A stretch of 64,000 bases of DNA from Amyloporia xantha (Eukaryota; Basidiomycota; Agaricomycetes; Polyporales; Adustoporiaceae), in contig JAYKKR010000026.1 of assembly GCA_036971615.1 (NCBI GenBank), positions 372,001-436,000 of the forward strand, read 5' to 3'. Numbering within the stretch: the first letter of the stretch is position 1; every line of letters starts with the position of its first letter. The translations under genes and the position numbers were made by a program. Below the pieces are notes generated by a model that worked only from the letters and a program-made list of their open reading frames with translations, had not been told where the DNA came from and made no database searches. Shown here one piece after another: positions 11,262 through 23,524 of the stretch.

Positions 11262-12370
11262 ATGTTTACTACTCTGCCTGTCGAGCTCCTGCTTGAGATC
11301 CTGTCGCTAGCACTGCACGAACATCGACACCCCTCCGATATTCTTTGCGTTGACAGGCTGTTCTCAGACCTAGGACAATATCTACTGCACTCTCGCCTTC
11401 GCTTTCGCACTGTAAGGCAAATCACCCTCTTTGCTGAGCAGCCAGAGAGTGCCCGCCTCGCATGTGCACCAAAGTCGCTCACTATAACGTTATCGGGGGG
11501 CACCGCTAGCTTTGACGTCTTCATTCACCTCGCTGCTGCTTTGCGGCGCTGCCGAAGATTAGCAGAGGACAGTAGCGGTGACGGTCCGCCTTTTCAAGTC
11601 TCGCTGGACCTCCTGTCCCTGTGTCTGCACTCGCACAGGAGCAACCCGAATCTACATTATATCTATGATGCCTTGTCTATCGCAAAGTGAGCAGGTCCTC
11701 TTACGCTCTTTCTTGAGGCACGCGTGTGACCCCATGCTCGCAGCCCAAAGACGTTCGTCTGGACAGGTCCTGACCCGGACCACCACTTCTCCACCGCAGT
11801 GAGTTCTATGAAGGGGGTTACAACCTACACTGACACGGGCGGGCGCCCAAGATCGTTCCTGAAGCAACGTTCCATCTCTTCAGAGCAATACGGACGTGGT
11901 CGAGCATCGCGCACATCACGCTCAGCAACCTCTCCTTCCCACCCGACGAGCTTGACGTCCATATGCAGCTGGGACACACCGCCCCCCTCCTGCCTGTCAT
12001 CCCGAGCCTGCGCACGCTGTCGCTTGGCCAGGCGACGTTCCTCCGCCCAAGTGCGATCGCGGCGATGGTATGTGCGCCCGGACAGGATAAGCTCGAGCTC
12101 GTGCGTCTTGTGGATGCATACGGCGAGAGTATATGGGGACCACGCATACGCAGAGGAGACGTGGAGAAGGCCGCTCTGGCATTGGCTGACGAGGAGGGAG
12201 AAGTTGTCGATAAGGTCAGGCGAATGGTGAGATGCGAGGCGAAGACGGAGAGAATTATGGGAGGAGATCGCATTGACTGGGGCAATTTTGATATAGAATT
12301 GGTTAGTAACGGTCGCGGATATACTCATTCCTTAGCACAGATCAGTAGCAACCCTGAAACAGTAGATTAA
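11262..12370 (+). CDS. F-box-like protein
   Basis: The start MFTTLPVELLLEILSLAL matches the opening of an F-box (LPxELLxEI), the motif that binds Skp1 in SCF ubiquitin ligases. The following residues (DILCVDRLFSDLGQYLLHSRL) match the usual CxxFxxLxxPxLYRxL pattern of basidiomycete F-box-like proteins. Exon 1 ends after YDALSIAK, a short exon reads PKTFVWTGPDPDHHFSTA, and exon 3 starts IVPEATFHLFRAI and continues ITLSNLSFPP and LPVIPSLRTLSLGQ, leucine-rich-repeat-like strands, to the stop at 12370. Introns are short GT...AG. The substrate is unknown. The gene is tail-to-tail with ArfGAP, about 40 bases apart. Confidence 0.75.
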
Positions 12371-12413
12371 AAGAACTATGCTACATGTTGCGGTGTCCAG
12401 TTCACGATGTACG

Positions 12414-14453
12414 TCACATTCCACTCCACTGCTGTCCAGCGTAACCACTCTGCTGCCCCTGCCAGCCCGCAAAAGGATTCTGCTGCTGTGGCGGCTGAGG
12501 CTGACCGAATGGCGACGGCGCGCCCATCCCGTATTGCGGCTGCGTCGCGAAGGGCGTGTGCACCTGCTGAGTCTGCATGAACGGATTCGTAGGTCCCGGC
12601 ATCTGCATCTGCATCTGCATCTGTATCGACGGCTGCGCGAGGGGCATCGTCTGGAACATCGGGGACGGCGACGGCTGCGGCTGTGGCTGCGACTGCGATT
12701 GCAACTGCTGGCCGAACGACGACTGTGGCTGGAAGGTCGGCGTCCCGAAAGGCGCCATCGACGACGGCTGTGTCTGCTGTCCGAACATCGTGCCCATCCC
12801 CCCTACGCTGTTCCCTGTTGGCAAGGCCTGCGGGGCAAATGCATTTGGGCTGGGTGCCGGGAATGACCCGGAGAAACCGAGCCCTGCTTGGGACTGAGAA
12901 GAAAAGGGCTGGGGCGCGGCTGCACCCGGGCTCATACCTGGTCCCATGCCCCCGTTGAACGTGAGCCCCGTGTTCAGGCTCATGCTGCGTCCGAAGCTCC
13001 CCGCCATCTGGCCCGAGGGTATCGAGGCCGGGAACGGCGCACTCGGGCTCGCCGAGAGGGCGCTGTAGGTATTCGCTGTCTGCGGAAACGGGTTGCTGGT
13101 CATTTGCGCAGAAGGCTGTGGTACCGATGTTGAAGGCTGAGCATTGGAAGTGTACTGCAGGGGAAGGGTGGAGGTGGTGGAGGACTGCAGGGACATAAGC
13201 GTGTTCCAGTTGGAATTGCTCATCCCCGACGCCTGCGATTGAGACTGCGGAGTGTACTGCGATGGCTGGGATTGCTGGGTATATGTTGTGGGAGAAACGG
13301 AAACGGGCTGCGATACCGACCTGAATTGCGAAGTCGATGTCACAGGAGACGTCGAGACAGCAATAGGCGCTTTGGGTGGTACGGGAGGTGGGGCACTTGA
13401 TGTCGACGCTACTGTCTCTGTCGGAGCCGAGGCAGGTTTCTGGAGAGGCGCGGTCTGCGCGCGAAGAGGCGGTGCAGCGGGGACTTTGCTTGACGCAGAT
13501 CTTGATGGCCCGAGCACGGCGGCGACTTGGGCTGAGCGACTGACGAACGATCTGAACTCGTACTTGGCTGAAAAAAGCGCAGTGTGAGCTGACAGAGCTG
13601 GCTGGCAATTGCAGGCAGTGATGGCATTGACGGGGTCTGACCCTTTGACCTTTGACCCAGGGTCAGAGTCAATGCGTGACTTATTAGAGCATGTGCGCTT
13701 TGGGTCTATGGCAGAAGCGCCGGACTCGGCCGCGCGAGGCTGTTGATCTACCGGCGTCAAGGTCACGCATTGACGATTGACCCGGGTCTGACCTTTTGAC
13801 GGGGTCAAAGGGTCAGGGGGTCAGGCATTGACCCGCACACCACTGACATCGATTTGCAGGGCATACTCACAGCGTATGTACTTTTCAAGATCGCTGTCCC
13901 TCTCCGAGTCGATCATGTTGGTCGGAGGGGGATGACGAGTCTCGTCAGGGTTGTGATGAGCATTGGACTTGATGTTGCCGGTATTTCTCATGACCTGGGA
14001 CATATCTAGCGTGTTAGCGTACGCATACATGGTTATGAGGCCGCACCGACCTCCACTTGGTCCTTCGTCCAGGTATCCATAGTCAGGCTCTTCCTATGAA
14101 GTTGCAATTACATACTATAAACGCGCTGACACTGATGGAAACATACACTTTGGAGATGTGCGTTCCCATCTTGCGATGGATACTTGCACAGTTCATGCTG
14201 TACGAGCGACATCATCAAGCACAGCCCAGCAGCGCTCAAACCGATTGAAGACGCACCAGATGAAAATACCCAGATTATGCGACGCCCATCGCGGATTACG
14301 CGCCTTGCAGTCTGCACAGACATCTGCAAATCCGTATTCGAGCCATGAGCGACAGGTGAACGGACATATTCACCCGGAGTGCTCGCCATTTCCAGGTTGG
14401 CTTGCGAGCTCGAGGAGGGCCCGTTGGTTCCTCTCTGCTGTGATCTTGTTCAT
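12414..14453 (-). CDS. ArfGAP-domain protein (Age2/SMAP or Gts1 type), complete copy A
   Basis: Exons in order: MNKITAERNQRALLELASQ, then CADCKARNPRWASHNLGIFI and CVQC forming the Cys4 zinc finger, IHRKMGTHISK with the catalytic arginine, VKSLTMDTWTKDQVE, VMRNTGNIKSNAHHNPDE to DLEKYIR, and SKYEFRSF leading into a long Gln/Pro/Ser-rich tail. ArfGAPs stimulate GTP hydrolysis on Arf GTPases in vesicle coating. The tail carries two NPF motifs (EH-domain binding) near the C-terminus. Intron 1 seems to use a GC donor, since only that gives GNDVCADC. The intron before SKYEF is 303 bases (13568-13870) and full of repeats. This copy alone has the natural 3' end, next to the F-box-like gene. Its 5' flank is E1a from base 14541, so its original promoter has been replaced. 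A run of five Gs at about 13925 keeps its ArfGAP exon in frame. Confidence 0.9.
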
Positions 14454-14540
14454 TCCGAGAGACATGGTGTATGAATACAGAGGAGGATCGACCCACGCTT
14501 GACGACACCGAGGGAGACCGGAGTCTTGATCAGGACCCCG
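12595..14540. repeat. Duplicated ArfGAP segment, copy A (the homology arm)
   Basis: This 1.95-kb segment, from inside the last ArfGAP exon to 87 bases upstream of the ATG, recurs at 23556-25507 and 34516-36513. Copies A and B agree on the right of about 13331 (apart from a G-run length). B and C agree on the left of about 13233 apart from two positions. A on the left and C on the right carry their own alleles. Confidence 0.9.
13568..13870. repeat. GGTCA/TGACC-rich repeat inside an ArfGAP intron
   Basis: The intron holds many direct and inverted copies of GGGTCA-type words. An outer pair (GTCAATGCGTGAC near 13668 and GTCACGCATTGAC near 13762) forms an inverted repeat around about 80 bases. 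Copies at 24540-24830 and 35500-35800 vary in length and wording. It resembles a small MITE-like insertion plus minisatellite. I recognise no known family. Confidence 0.6.
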
Positions 14541-17370
14541 TCACCGCTCCCACCTTCGATCGCCTCTCGCTCTCTCCTCTCTGTCAGTGCTCGATCGCGT
14601 CCGAGCCGTCGTGCAAGTCGCACCCTCGCGTGAATGCACGCCAGCTTCTGTGTCACCCCAGTCTGTGTCCTCTCGAGCCCTGCAAAGCCGGTATGCCCAT
14701 TCCTGTGTTTGTTGCGCTCTTCGCTCACAGACCCGGCCTCTGTCCGTAGACAGTCGTTCCCCTGCTGCTAAACTCCTCCTGCCCTCATTCTTCAGCATTC
14801 GAACTACGCGCATACGTCAATCCCGCGCAGCCAACGTCGCGCAGCAAACCCCACGCACACAACCCCGTACACGCACGCAGTACACAGCGCGAATGCGCCC
14901 CTGAACGGGCATAACAGTCGCGCTCAATAGTGCGACCGTCCGGACACCAGCACCCCGGTGAGCACAGATGCCCGCTGTGCGCGCGGAACACATCGTGCGC
15001 GTGTCCGTACACAGCCGACGGCAAGAGCGACGCAGAGAGAGAGCTGCGCTGGCTAGGCGTAGTCCTCAAGGCATCAGGCGCACGCGCTGCGAGGAATCCG
15101 CCGTCGGTACGTCATGAAAACAAATATATTTCGTTTCTATTTACACGTTTATCTAACTAAGCATCGACAGTGGACAACCGCGTCCGAGCCAGATCGCCGT
15201 CCCTTCCCTCGCACGCGTCTACTCCCGACGCTTACATGTCCCCACTCGGACCTGTGCTGGACACACCCGCAGCCGACCACACCCACGCGCTGTGCGCTGG
15301 CACTAGCGCTGCTAGACAGCCATCCCCGTCCCCATCGACGCGCTTTGCTCATCGAACAGCAAGCACGGGGTGCACAGCTGCGAGCTGGAAGACGGACGGG
15401 CGCATCCATGGTACAAACGCGTACCGCGCGTCGTTACATAGTATGGCAAGACAGGAGTGGGGGCGCGTGAACGAACAGCCAGACGGATGCGCGCCGCTGC
15501 CCTCGCTCCGCCCTCGCGGCTCGTTCGCCGCGTGCGTTCCCGGTTCCTTAGGTCTCAGAACCATCACGGCAGCCCACCACACACCGTTCGCTGTCCGCTG
15601 TCCGCTGTCCGGGCGTTGATGGTACGTTTCCGGACAGACTCGGTCCCTGACGACGTGCGCCTCGTCGGTCTATGTCCTGCTGATGAGGACAGCGTGCTTG
15701 CTGTTCAGAGCGCACTCGCGCGGGAGAACGCTCGCGCCCGGCAGGGGGGGTAGGGGTGGTCTTTCTCGCGAAACGAGAGCGCCGCCCCCTCTGCTTCTTG
15801 GCATCTACGCTTGCCCACAGAGTGTGCCTGTCGTCTCTGGTATACTGCTCGGGGCCTCTGCATATCGGCCGATGTACGCTCTCCACGCAGCATGGTACAT
15901 TCCCGCTCCCGCTCCTGTCCATTCGAGCGCCCTGTACCACCCTCTCACTCCTCACTGTCGACGCATGCTCGGTGTCCGTGCGGAAGTACGGCTACGCGAA
16001 CTGATATGAGACTGCTCGAACCCCACGCGCTGCACAGCGCTGCACCATGTAGGCGCGCTCTCGCCGTCCGATCGCTCGAAATAGCAGCATCGCCATGCCT
16101 GGCGCGACGCCCTTGTCGCGATTGTTTCCTCCACCCTCCGCTCGTTCTCAACCTCGACAACCACGATCGACTCGTGCGCCCGGTCATGAATTGCTTAACA
16201 CCCCGCCCGCTCAGCCCCGGTGCGTCCGGATCACAAACTAACTGCTGCTTACATACTATCTACAGTGCGGTGCTTGCGCACAGAGTCCCAGTCATCTACG
16301 ATTGGCTGTCTATTCACGAGCGAAGACGCGTCGCCCCCGCTAACCTCGAACGCTGGATGGTCCAAGTTGCGCCGAGACCATTTCTGCAGCGGCAGACATG
16401 GTTTCCGGAGAGAACAGACGGGCAGCGCTTCGCTCTGAAGGACGGTCATGGATCGTCCTGCGCGAGCTGAGAGCGAGCGTGAGGGAGAGGGCGAGGGCGA
16501 GGACCGTGCAGGCGTGCGGGCTCGTTATTAGTCGGCACGCCGAGAGGCGGGATTAGAGTAGCAGGTAACATCTAAAATTCCATGTAAATACCTGCCGTCA
16601 GTTCTGTTCAATACACGAGTCTGGTTATGAACGAAAACTTACAATCAGATCGGATGAATGCGAACGTCGGCGCATCATGAGAGCGGACGGGGAAATTCAA
16701 CTTGAAGTTGCGCTCGCTCGCAGGCACGTCTGCAGAGACCGTGGTACACGATATTAGCATCGCGAAAGCCGTGATCGCGCGCGCATGCTTACACGCACCG
16801 AACAATCACCGGCGAATCAATTCGCAGCTACTACATGCCTAGAAGGTCCGAGTTCTGTGAGCCAGCATTACATTTTCGACCGGAATGATTACTTACCAAA
16901 CGAGAAAGCCCACACAGATCGTATGAGCGACGCTGTCGGCAGCCAACAGGGCGCAAAGATGGTCCGCGAACGCGCAACACACAATCCCGCACTCGCATTG
17001 ACTGTTCAGACCTGCCGCGTTCATGGACTGCGTTAGGCTGTCCGGCATGTATCTGAGATGGTCCTGGGGACGACGCGCACTGTGTTGCACTTTCGAAGAT
17101 GCTGGCAGTCAGCTTTTCGACATGAATCATTGGGAAGAATCGAATGTGATCAGCATACCGGCGCGCTACTTGAAAGGCCTCGTCAACGAGGAATCAGAAC
17201 GCGGCGGCGTACTGACGGGGTGGTGAGCAATATGGAGGGGACGATGAGCTGAGCAGACTCACCCCTGAGCACGGCGAGGAGAGGGTGCAACGGCGGAGAC
17301 AGTGGATCGAGGAGAAGACGGCGCCGTCGATGGGGGGAGCCGCGGGGAGGTACGAGAGGGGAACGAGAAG

Positions 17371-17440
17371 TGGAGAGAGGAGAGGGGAGGGGAGGGGAGG
17401 AGAGGGGAGGGGAGGAGAGGAGAGGAGAGGAGAGGAGAGA
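17371..17440. repeat. GGGGA/GAGAG polypurine tract
   Basis: A run of gagaggggaggg units lies just downstream (leftward) of the minus-strand TATA box, so it would be a pyrimidine tract in the leader of that transcript. It differs in length in E1b (about 28340-28405). E2 has a weaker equivalent at 53805-53845. Confidence 0.8.
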
Positions 17441-17478
17441 ACAGAAGTGCTGACCTCAATCAACCGTCGCACCCCAGC

Positions 17479-17484
17479 TTATAT
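17479..17484 (-). promoter_or_regulatory. Conserved TATA box of the leftward E1a transcript
   Basis: On the minus strand the sequence reads ggatataagctgggg, followed by a pyrimidine-rich tract. The same layout is at about 28443 in E1b and at 53875 in E2 (ggttataagctggggg), and sequence similarity continues upstream of it on both sides. A promoter kept between diverged elements suggests leftward transcription. Confidence 0.55.
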
Positions 17485-19485
17485 CCTCCCCCAGCCTCGC
17501 CTTCTCACGCCGAATCGCACCATCGCCCATCGCCCATCGTCGTCTGCCCCTCGGCATCGGCATCCTCCCATGCTGGCAGTATCCATGAGATCGTACGTAC
17601 AGCACAACCGCTTCGACGCTGACGGTACGCCAAGCATTCGCATTCAAAGCGAAACGGCGGGATTCGCCGTGAAACCTCCAGGTGCGCGTATTCCGACACG
17701 ATTGATCACTCTTTGAAGCGCAGACGCGCGACTACGTGCGAGCGGCGGCAGGTCGGACGGAAGGTAGACAAGAGGAAGGGGTAGTATGGCCGCTTGGCGA
17801 ATACCCCGCTCCGTCGGCTACGTCTTGCGGATTCCGGCAAGGATCTTCCGTCCGTCCATAGGCGTAGCAGCCTTGACGTTGGGTCAGTATCCTCGTGAGG
17901 AAAGGCGTTAGGAGGGACATACCATCGTGACAGTCCTGCGATCCTTCGCAACGGTCCATACTCTCGTCGGAGCACCTCATCAGAGGCCGACCCCCGCTCG
18001 CTAGTGCTCTCGTCACTGTTCGGCATGTGCCCACAAGCCGATATCCAATCCGCTATCCCTGGAATCACCAGGCCCGGAACAGATGGTCAGTAGAGAAACA
18101 TTCCTATTGACGTTCCGTAACCGTTGACTTGCGCGAGACGCCGCGGCGGCGTTATGCGCCTCGGAAGAACTTGATTAGTGGCAAAGCGTCGCATCATCCG
18201 TGGAAGATGCGCGATGTTCGTGCCAGGCCCGTCCTCCAGAGCAATGTCTAACCTACTAGGGTAAGCTTCAACTCGGACATTAGGCTGCCCTGTTGAACGG
18301 CCTGTGCTGTCACCGCTCAGGCTACACAGTCCTCCGTGATTGCATCGCAGCTAAAGGCCGGCAGTGTTGAATTAGACTAGCAATACTGGAAGGATGCAAC
18401 GAGATACGTACCTGTCAGAGAAGTATGCCGCGTTCAGGGAAGTACACTATTACATGTACTGCTAGTGTGTCGGCACCAAATCAGCGAGAAGCAGCGCTGC
18501 TTTCGTGCGGGTAGACCGAGTCCATCAGAAGGACGCGAAATACAATCGAATATTGTGAAACGCTGTGAAGCCATGGCCGCGATCATAGCGATCGGGCGCT
18601 GAACGACAGCCGGATGTCAGTCTGACGCTCTCTGACGTCTCACGTACGTCGTGCTGTATCCGCTTGTGGTCAGGACATCTCAACGTCACGAACACGAAGT
18701 CCAGCATGTCTGTCTTCGTTCTTTCATACGGTAGAGTACATATGGAGTATATAAGTATCTACACAGCTAAATAGTCACGTCAGTAAACGGATACAAGAGT
18801 ATGTCAATTGAGGAATACGCACCAGCACACTACAGTGCTTTCACTGGCACGCCCGTTACAGCTCGATTGCTGCTACCAAACGACATCCCGCATCTTGGCG
18901 ATTGCACCCTGCGTCTGCATAAAGGCCTGGTACTGGGATCCGGTACGCTCCCACATGTGCTACGTCAAAGAATTCCGGTGTACGAGAGTGTGTCCTAGTC
19001 GCATCCAGAGATACTCCGAAAATAAACACCAAAAATGAGTAAAATAGATGTGACGGTAGGATACGTACACATGCGTGACATCTAAGCGGAATGCGGAGAT
19101 GTACTGATCGCAGATTGATCCGTTTTGAGTCAAGGAAGGAGCCCCGATTCTGTACTTGCTGAGGTGCGGAATAGATGTAAAGTCAACCGGCATGAGCTTC
19201 CACATCGGCTGAAATCGTGGTGAATATGCCTGTCATTGTTGTCCAGGTAGACACGTAGGTCATACATGTAGAGTAAAAAAGGTGGAGTATGTTTGGACCC
19301 AGCAAAGCACGCAAACATGCAGAGCAAGTCGGCCTAGCTTGTTACAGCGATTGTAAGAACATCGGATCGCCGGTCGCGATCACCTGCCAGTGTAAAAGGA
19401 GAGCAATTCAGAGTATAATCAAGGTCATCAGAGGAGCATATAATCAATACGAAAAGCAGGTAGCATACAGTAAAGTCTCGTACCC

Positions 19486-19735
19486 AGAGAGTGATGTTCC
19501 AAGTCCGAGACGTCTGCCACAGCTTGAAGTTCATGTGGCTGAAGCCCAATCGGGCCAGGCGTCTGATCAAGATCTGGCCGATCGTGCTTGCTCAGACTTC
19601 GTTTTCAGTTGTCTCTTACCTTGAACGTTCTTCTGCGTTACCTGAACCATGCATTCCTCCAGATATCCTGCTCCCACATCCAACCTGACCATTGACACCG
19701 CTTCTGCTGCCGAGCGGTTTTCAGACTCGGATGGC
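19486..19735 (-). other. Segment with a conserved minus-strand reading frame
   Basis: Read on the minus strand, this block gives VSMVRLDVGAGYLEECM and later ILIRRLARLGFSH. The matching part of E2 (about 56050-56310) gives VSTMRLEMGARYSQEC and ISIRRLSRFGFSH. Most differences are conservative at the amino-acid level, which suggests a once-coding exon. Between these stretches there are indels and stops, so an intact protein is not shown. Family unknown. Confidence 0.4.
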
Positions 19736-20694
19736 CCAGTTAGCTTGCTACCGTCACGATATCTTGGTTTCTCCTCAGCACTCTCCGAGTCCGAATTGGT
19801 TGCTAGCCAATCTCAAGACTTGCACACACCCTCCGAGTCGCATCTGCTGCCCGAGCATTGCATTCCTTCATGTTTTCAACTTCTATGACTGTCTCTGACT
19901 TGACACATCGACACTGCTTCCCGGGCCATCAATCAGTGATATTCAGCCGACTTTTACTACGGCTACTTCTCTGGCTCGGTTGCAACTCGGAGTGCCAGAT
20001 TTCAAGGCTTCCAGTTGTGCATGCTCTGCGACGAGTCAAGAACAGCATTGTTAAACCAATAACTGAGTTAATCTACTATACAATAGTTAGTCCATAGTAC
20101 ATTCGTTGTATGATCTTTGCGGCATCATTGACTTCGATGTGATCAATGCTTTATTTCAATTGCCTTCATTGGCTCGGTGCCTGTGAGCTGTGGAAGGCTG
20201 GATCTACCAGAGGTTAGTTTTCACAGTTCTATATGACATCGGGTGATCTGTCTGATCATTGCTTTCTGACTACTGTCGGCCATACACCATACATAGGATT
20301 CCAGATACATAAGATTGTGCTTTAGAGCGCAATCTTATCAGTAAACTCTCCGAGTCTCTGTTGTGTAAATTATCGACAAGTGTGACACAAACCCTATTCT
20401 CAGTTTACTTATCAGTTGATCAAATGAGGTGAAACATCAATTTCGGAACATGATGCCAAGCTGAGTAAGACGTAAATGATTTTGGAGAATTGTTTGAGGG
20501 CTTGTCAGTGGTTGCAAAATTCACACGTTAAATTTAAAAATTCTATTTCATCAGTGGCAACCATCAACTCACCAGCGCTCGGGACATTTTGCTCCGCATG
20601 TAGACTACCGAACATCAGACAGGCTGTCTACATGCTGAGCAAATGATCCAAGCGCTCGAGGTTCAGTGGGACTTCACTCCACCGATTTGATGTG

Positions 20695-20751
20695 TATAAG
20701 ACCACTCACTGTTGTGGCATCTGACCCGCATTTCCCTGCCCCGCCATTATG
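20695..20751 (+). promoter_or_regulatory. Conserved TATA box and start region of the rightward E1a transcript
   Basis: tataag at 20695 is followed 48 bases later by gccattATG. E2 has atatacataag at 56943 and gccattATG at 57001. Both then encode a short hydrophobic start (MPVHSIITFLVSS and MLVQASIIFIVSF) and reach a GTAAGT donor. In E1 a TGA sits just before the donor. This looks like the first exon of a small secreted or membrane protein, intact in E2 and possibly broken in E1. Confidence 0.45.
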
Positions 20752-23524
20752 CCTGTGCACTCTATCATTACTTTTCTTGTCTCTTCCCATCCACTGGTTG
20801 CCAACAAAACACGGGAGTGATATTGTAAGTGGCTACTACTACTCTGAGGATTCATCGACTCGAGCTGACGGTCGGAATTGAGATGTGAGCTGTGATATCG
20901 ATTCACGAAGTTCATCGGCGTCGGCCCTCTGCCTTCGAGGTAAGTAGAAGCCTGATTAATGATTACACGTGATCGTGTCCTGATTGGATTGTGCTACAGA
21001 GGACGCGTTGTGTGTCTCACGTCTCGATTCTACCTGCGCCGCTTGCCTACTACTTTTGGGCCAGTATGTGTCGGAAGCTAGACACGACCATCGTCAAGGG
21101 CAGCAGTGAATGGGCTCTGACACCTTTTTCGCTGGTGTGCGCCGGACCCTGATCGAGGAGAACGGTCACAGTGCTGGTTTGCGATCGTAGTGTGATCCCT
21201 TGCTGGCACGCCGGACGACCCGTCGACGATCAGACATTTAACACGCCTGCCTGTAACGGACGACATTGTTGCTGGGCCCCGCGGACCGTCGGTCACGTAC
21301 TACGATACCCGGGCCATTTTATCTCGTACTGCAGTGAGGCCCGCCGTCAGTTGCAAACGACAGAGATCTGAGGTGTCGGGTAGCATGGTGAGTATTAATA
21401 TTGTGTTCTATTTGGATTTTGTTGAGGATGGCCGGACTGACATCTTATCTAGATTTGTGCGTGTGGATTGACATCGAATGGACGCGCACAGATGTCAATG
21501 GACGACAGCAAGGAAGGTCATGGCATGTATGTTTCCTCCGATATCCACTCAGTCGGCGGCAGCTAATATTGGATCTTGTGGTACCTGTAGTGTGCATATG
21601 AGACCGTACGCGTCGTCAGAGCGTGCGTGATTCTCAGGCCTCAGCCGGTCCATCGTTGAGCGACCGGACGGCCCCAGTGAAAGTGGACGGCATCCGTCGA
21701 CTAGTGGTCTGTCTCCTTCGGTTGGGGAAACGACGGGCACGTTCACCGAGTATGAATGAACTGGACGACTGGACGGCTATCTCAGGACGTGACCGGACGA
21801 CAGATGCATCTCTAACACTACCATCCCGGACTAGTCACGGACCGTCAAAATACGCAGGGTCCTCAGGCCTCGTCCCGTCCATCGTTCAGCGAGTGGACCG
21901 TCTCTGTCAAAGTGGATGGCATCCGACAGCCGACAGTCTGTTCCTTGGTCACCTAAGCGAACGATGAGCGCGTTCGCTGGGTGGGGGCGAACCGGACGAC
22001 AGGACACCTGGCTGGCTATCTCAGTACACGACCGATGTATGTCTGTCAGTACGATGCCGGACCGGTCACTGCGAGCAGCCTGAGGGGAGCAGACCGCGTC
22101 CGCTGGTAGGATGATTGCTGTCAGCAAAGCAACGCGGTACGAACCGGCGCTCGGATCCGTATCCGGATCTGGATGGGAGCTCGACGTTTACTGAACGCGA
22201 GATGCGAAGAAGTAGGTGCGTTAGTTCACGTCCTCTCGTGCTGGAGCTGACTGTCTCCTGTCTCGATTTGACAGCGCACGTGTGCCGTCTACGACTCGTG
22301 TACCTTGCAGTGCACGCGTTCATTGGAGGCCGAGGCGAGGATCAGCAGCGGCATCTCCTGCCGTGCGAGCAGCTCTCAATGGACGCTGTTCGCGCGTCCG
22401 CTTTCCTCACGTGCATGGTGGACCGGACAGAACGACCAGACGACGTGGATGGTGGATGGCGTGGGAGAGCGACATGAACATCGAGTGAGCATCGAGAAGG
22501 GCGACAGGCATCACATTCGATTTTCACGGGCAGTCGTGCTATATACGGGTCTGCGCCCGGCGGGTTGGGACTCGCGCCATATCGGCCGTTCTACAGTACG
22601 TTCTTTCCATGTCTTGTCCTGTGAGTGCGGAGCTGACTGCTATGATTGTGTCAGAGTCCTCTCGCCGCTTGCACTATAGGATCCGCGCGATGTTGTACGG
22701 TACGTTCTTTCCGTCTGATACCCTGCTTGCGCCGGGAGCTGACTGCTGGAATTGCGCGTTCCAGAGGTCGCTGAACGGACGAGGTGGCTGCCGGACGGCG
22801 CGGGATAGCTACGCGAACGTCAAAAGAGCATCGAGAATGGGAAAGGGAGCACATTCGATTATTAGGAACACTTGTGACGTAGGATGCGCGCGATGTTCTA
22901 GATCTACGGTACGTTCTCTCCATCTGCCTGCTTGATTCCGCGTTCCAGAGGTCTCTCCCCATCGCCAGTCATAGACCCGCGACGTCCACATCAGCCCCGG
23001 GCCAGAGAAGACGGATGTCGCGTTCCTAAGGTCTTTATCCGCCGCGGCGCCGCCTGGTCCCTGTCGCGACGTCCACGGCTGCTCAGTCCAACTACATTTC
23101 GCACATCGGGAACGAGTTGCGTTCGAATAGACGCGCCAACCGGATCCGCGGACATTGGACGGCGGTGATCTGTCGCGAGCGCCACAATGGAAGGCTGCTT
23201 GCATCGCGCGCGGCATCGCCATATGCCCCGATATGGGTATATTGCGACGTTTGGCGGAGGCGGAGTCTCCGCGCGTGAGGGGCAGCGGCTTATTTTCGAG
23301 TTGCTGGACTCAGCTAGGGGGAGATGGTATAGGGCTGACAATGTACGGGGGTTGATGAGCAACAAACCGACAAGGAAGGGGAGGGGGTTGGTGAGCAACG
23401 AACCGACAGGAAGGGGAAAGCATACTTTCGATTTTTCGCTGGACATGCACGCGTGCTGACTTCAACAAATATATTTCGTCGTATGTACACGGATGGTAGC
23501 TACGCCGACACACGATGCCCTCCG

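Noticed and set aside
12577..13600. Plus-strand Cys/Asp- and Arg-rich frames opposite the ArfGAP tail
   Set aside because: They mirror the Gln/Pro/Ser codons of the tail and recur only because the gene is repeated.
19520..19570. IRRLAR in the E1 minus frame as histone H4
   Set aside because: Only six residues match and the surrounding sequence does not fit H4.
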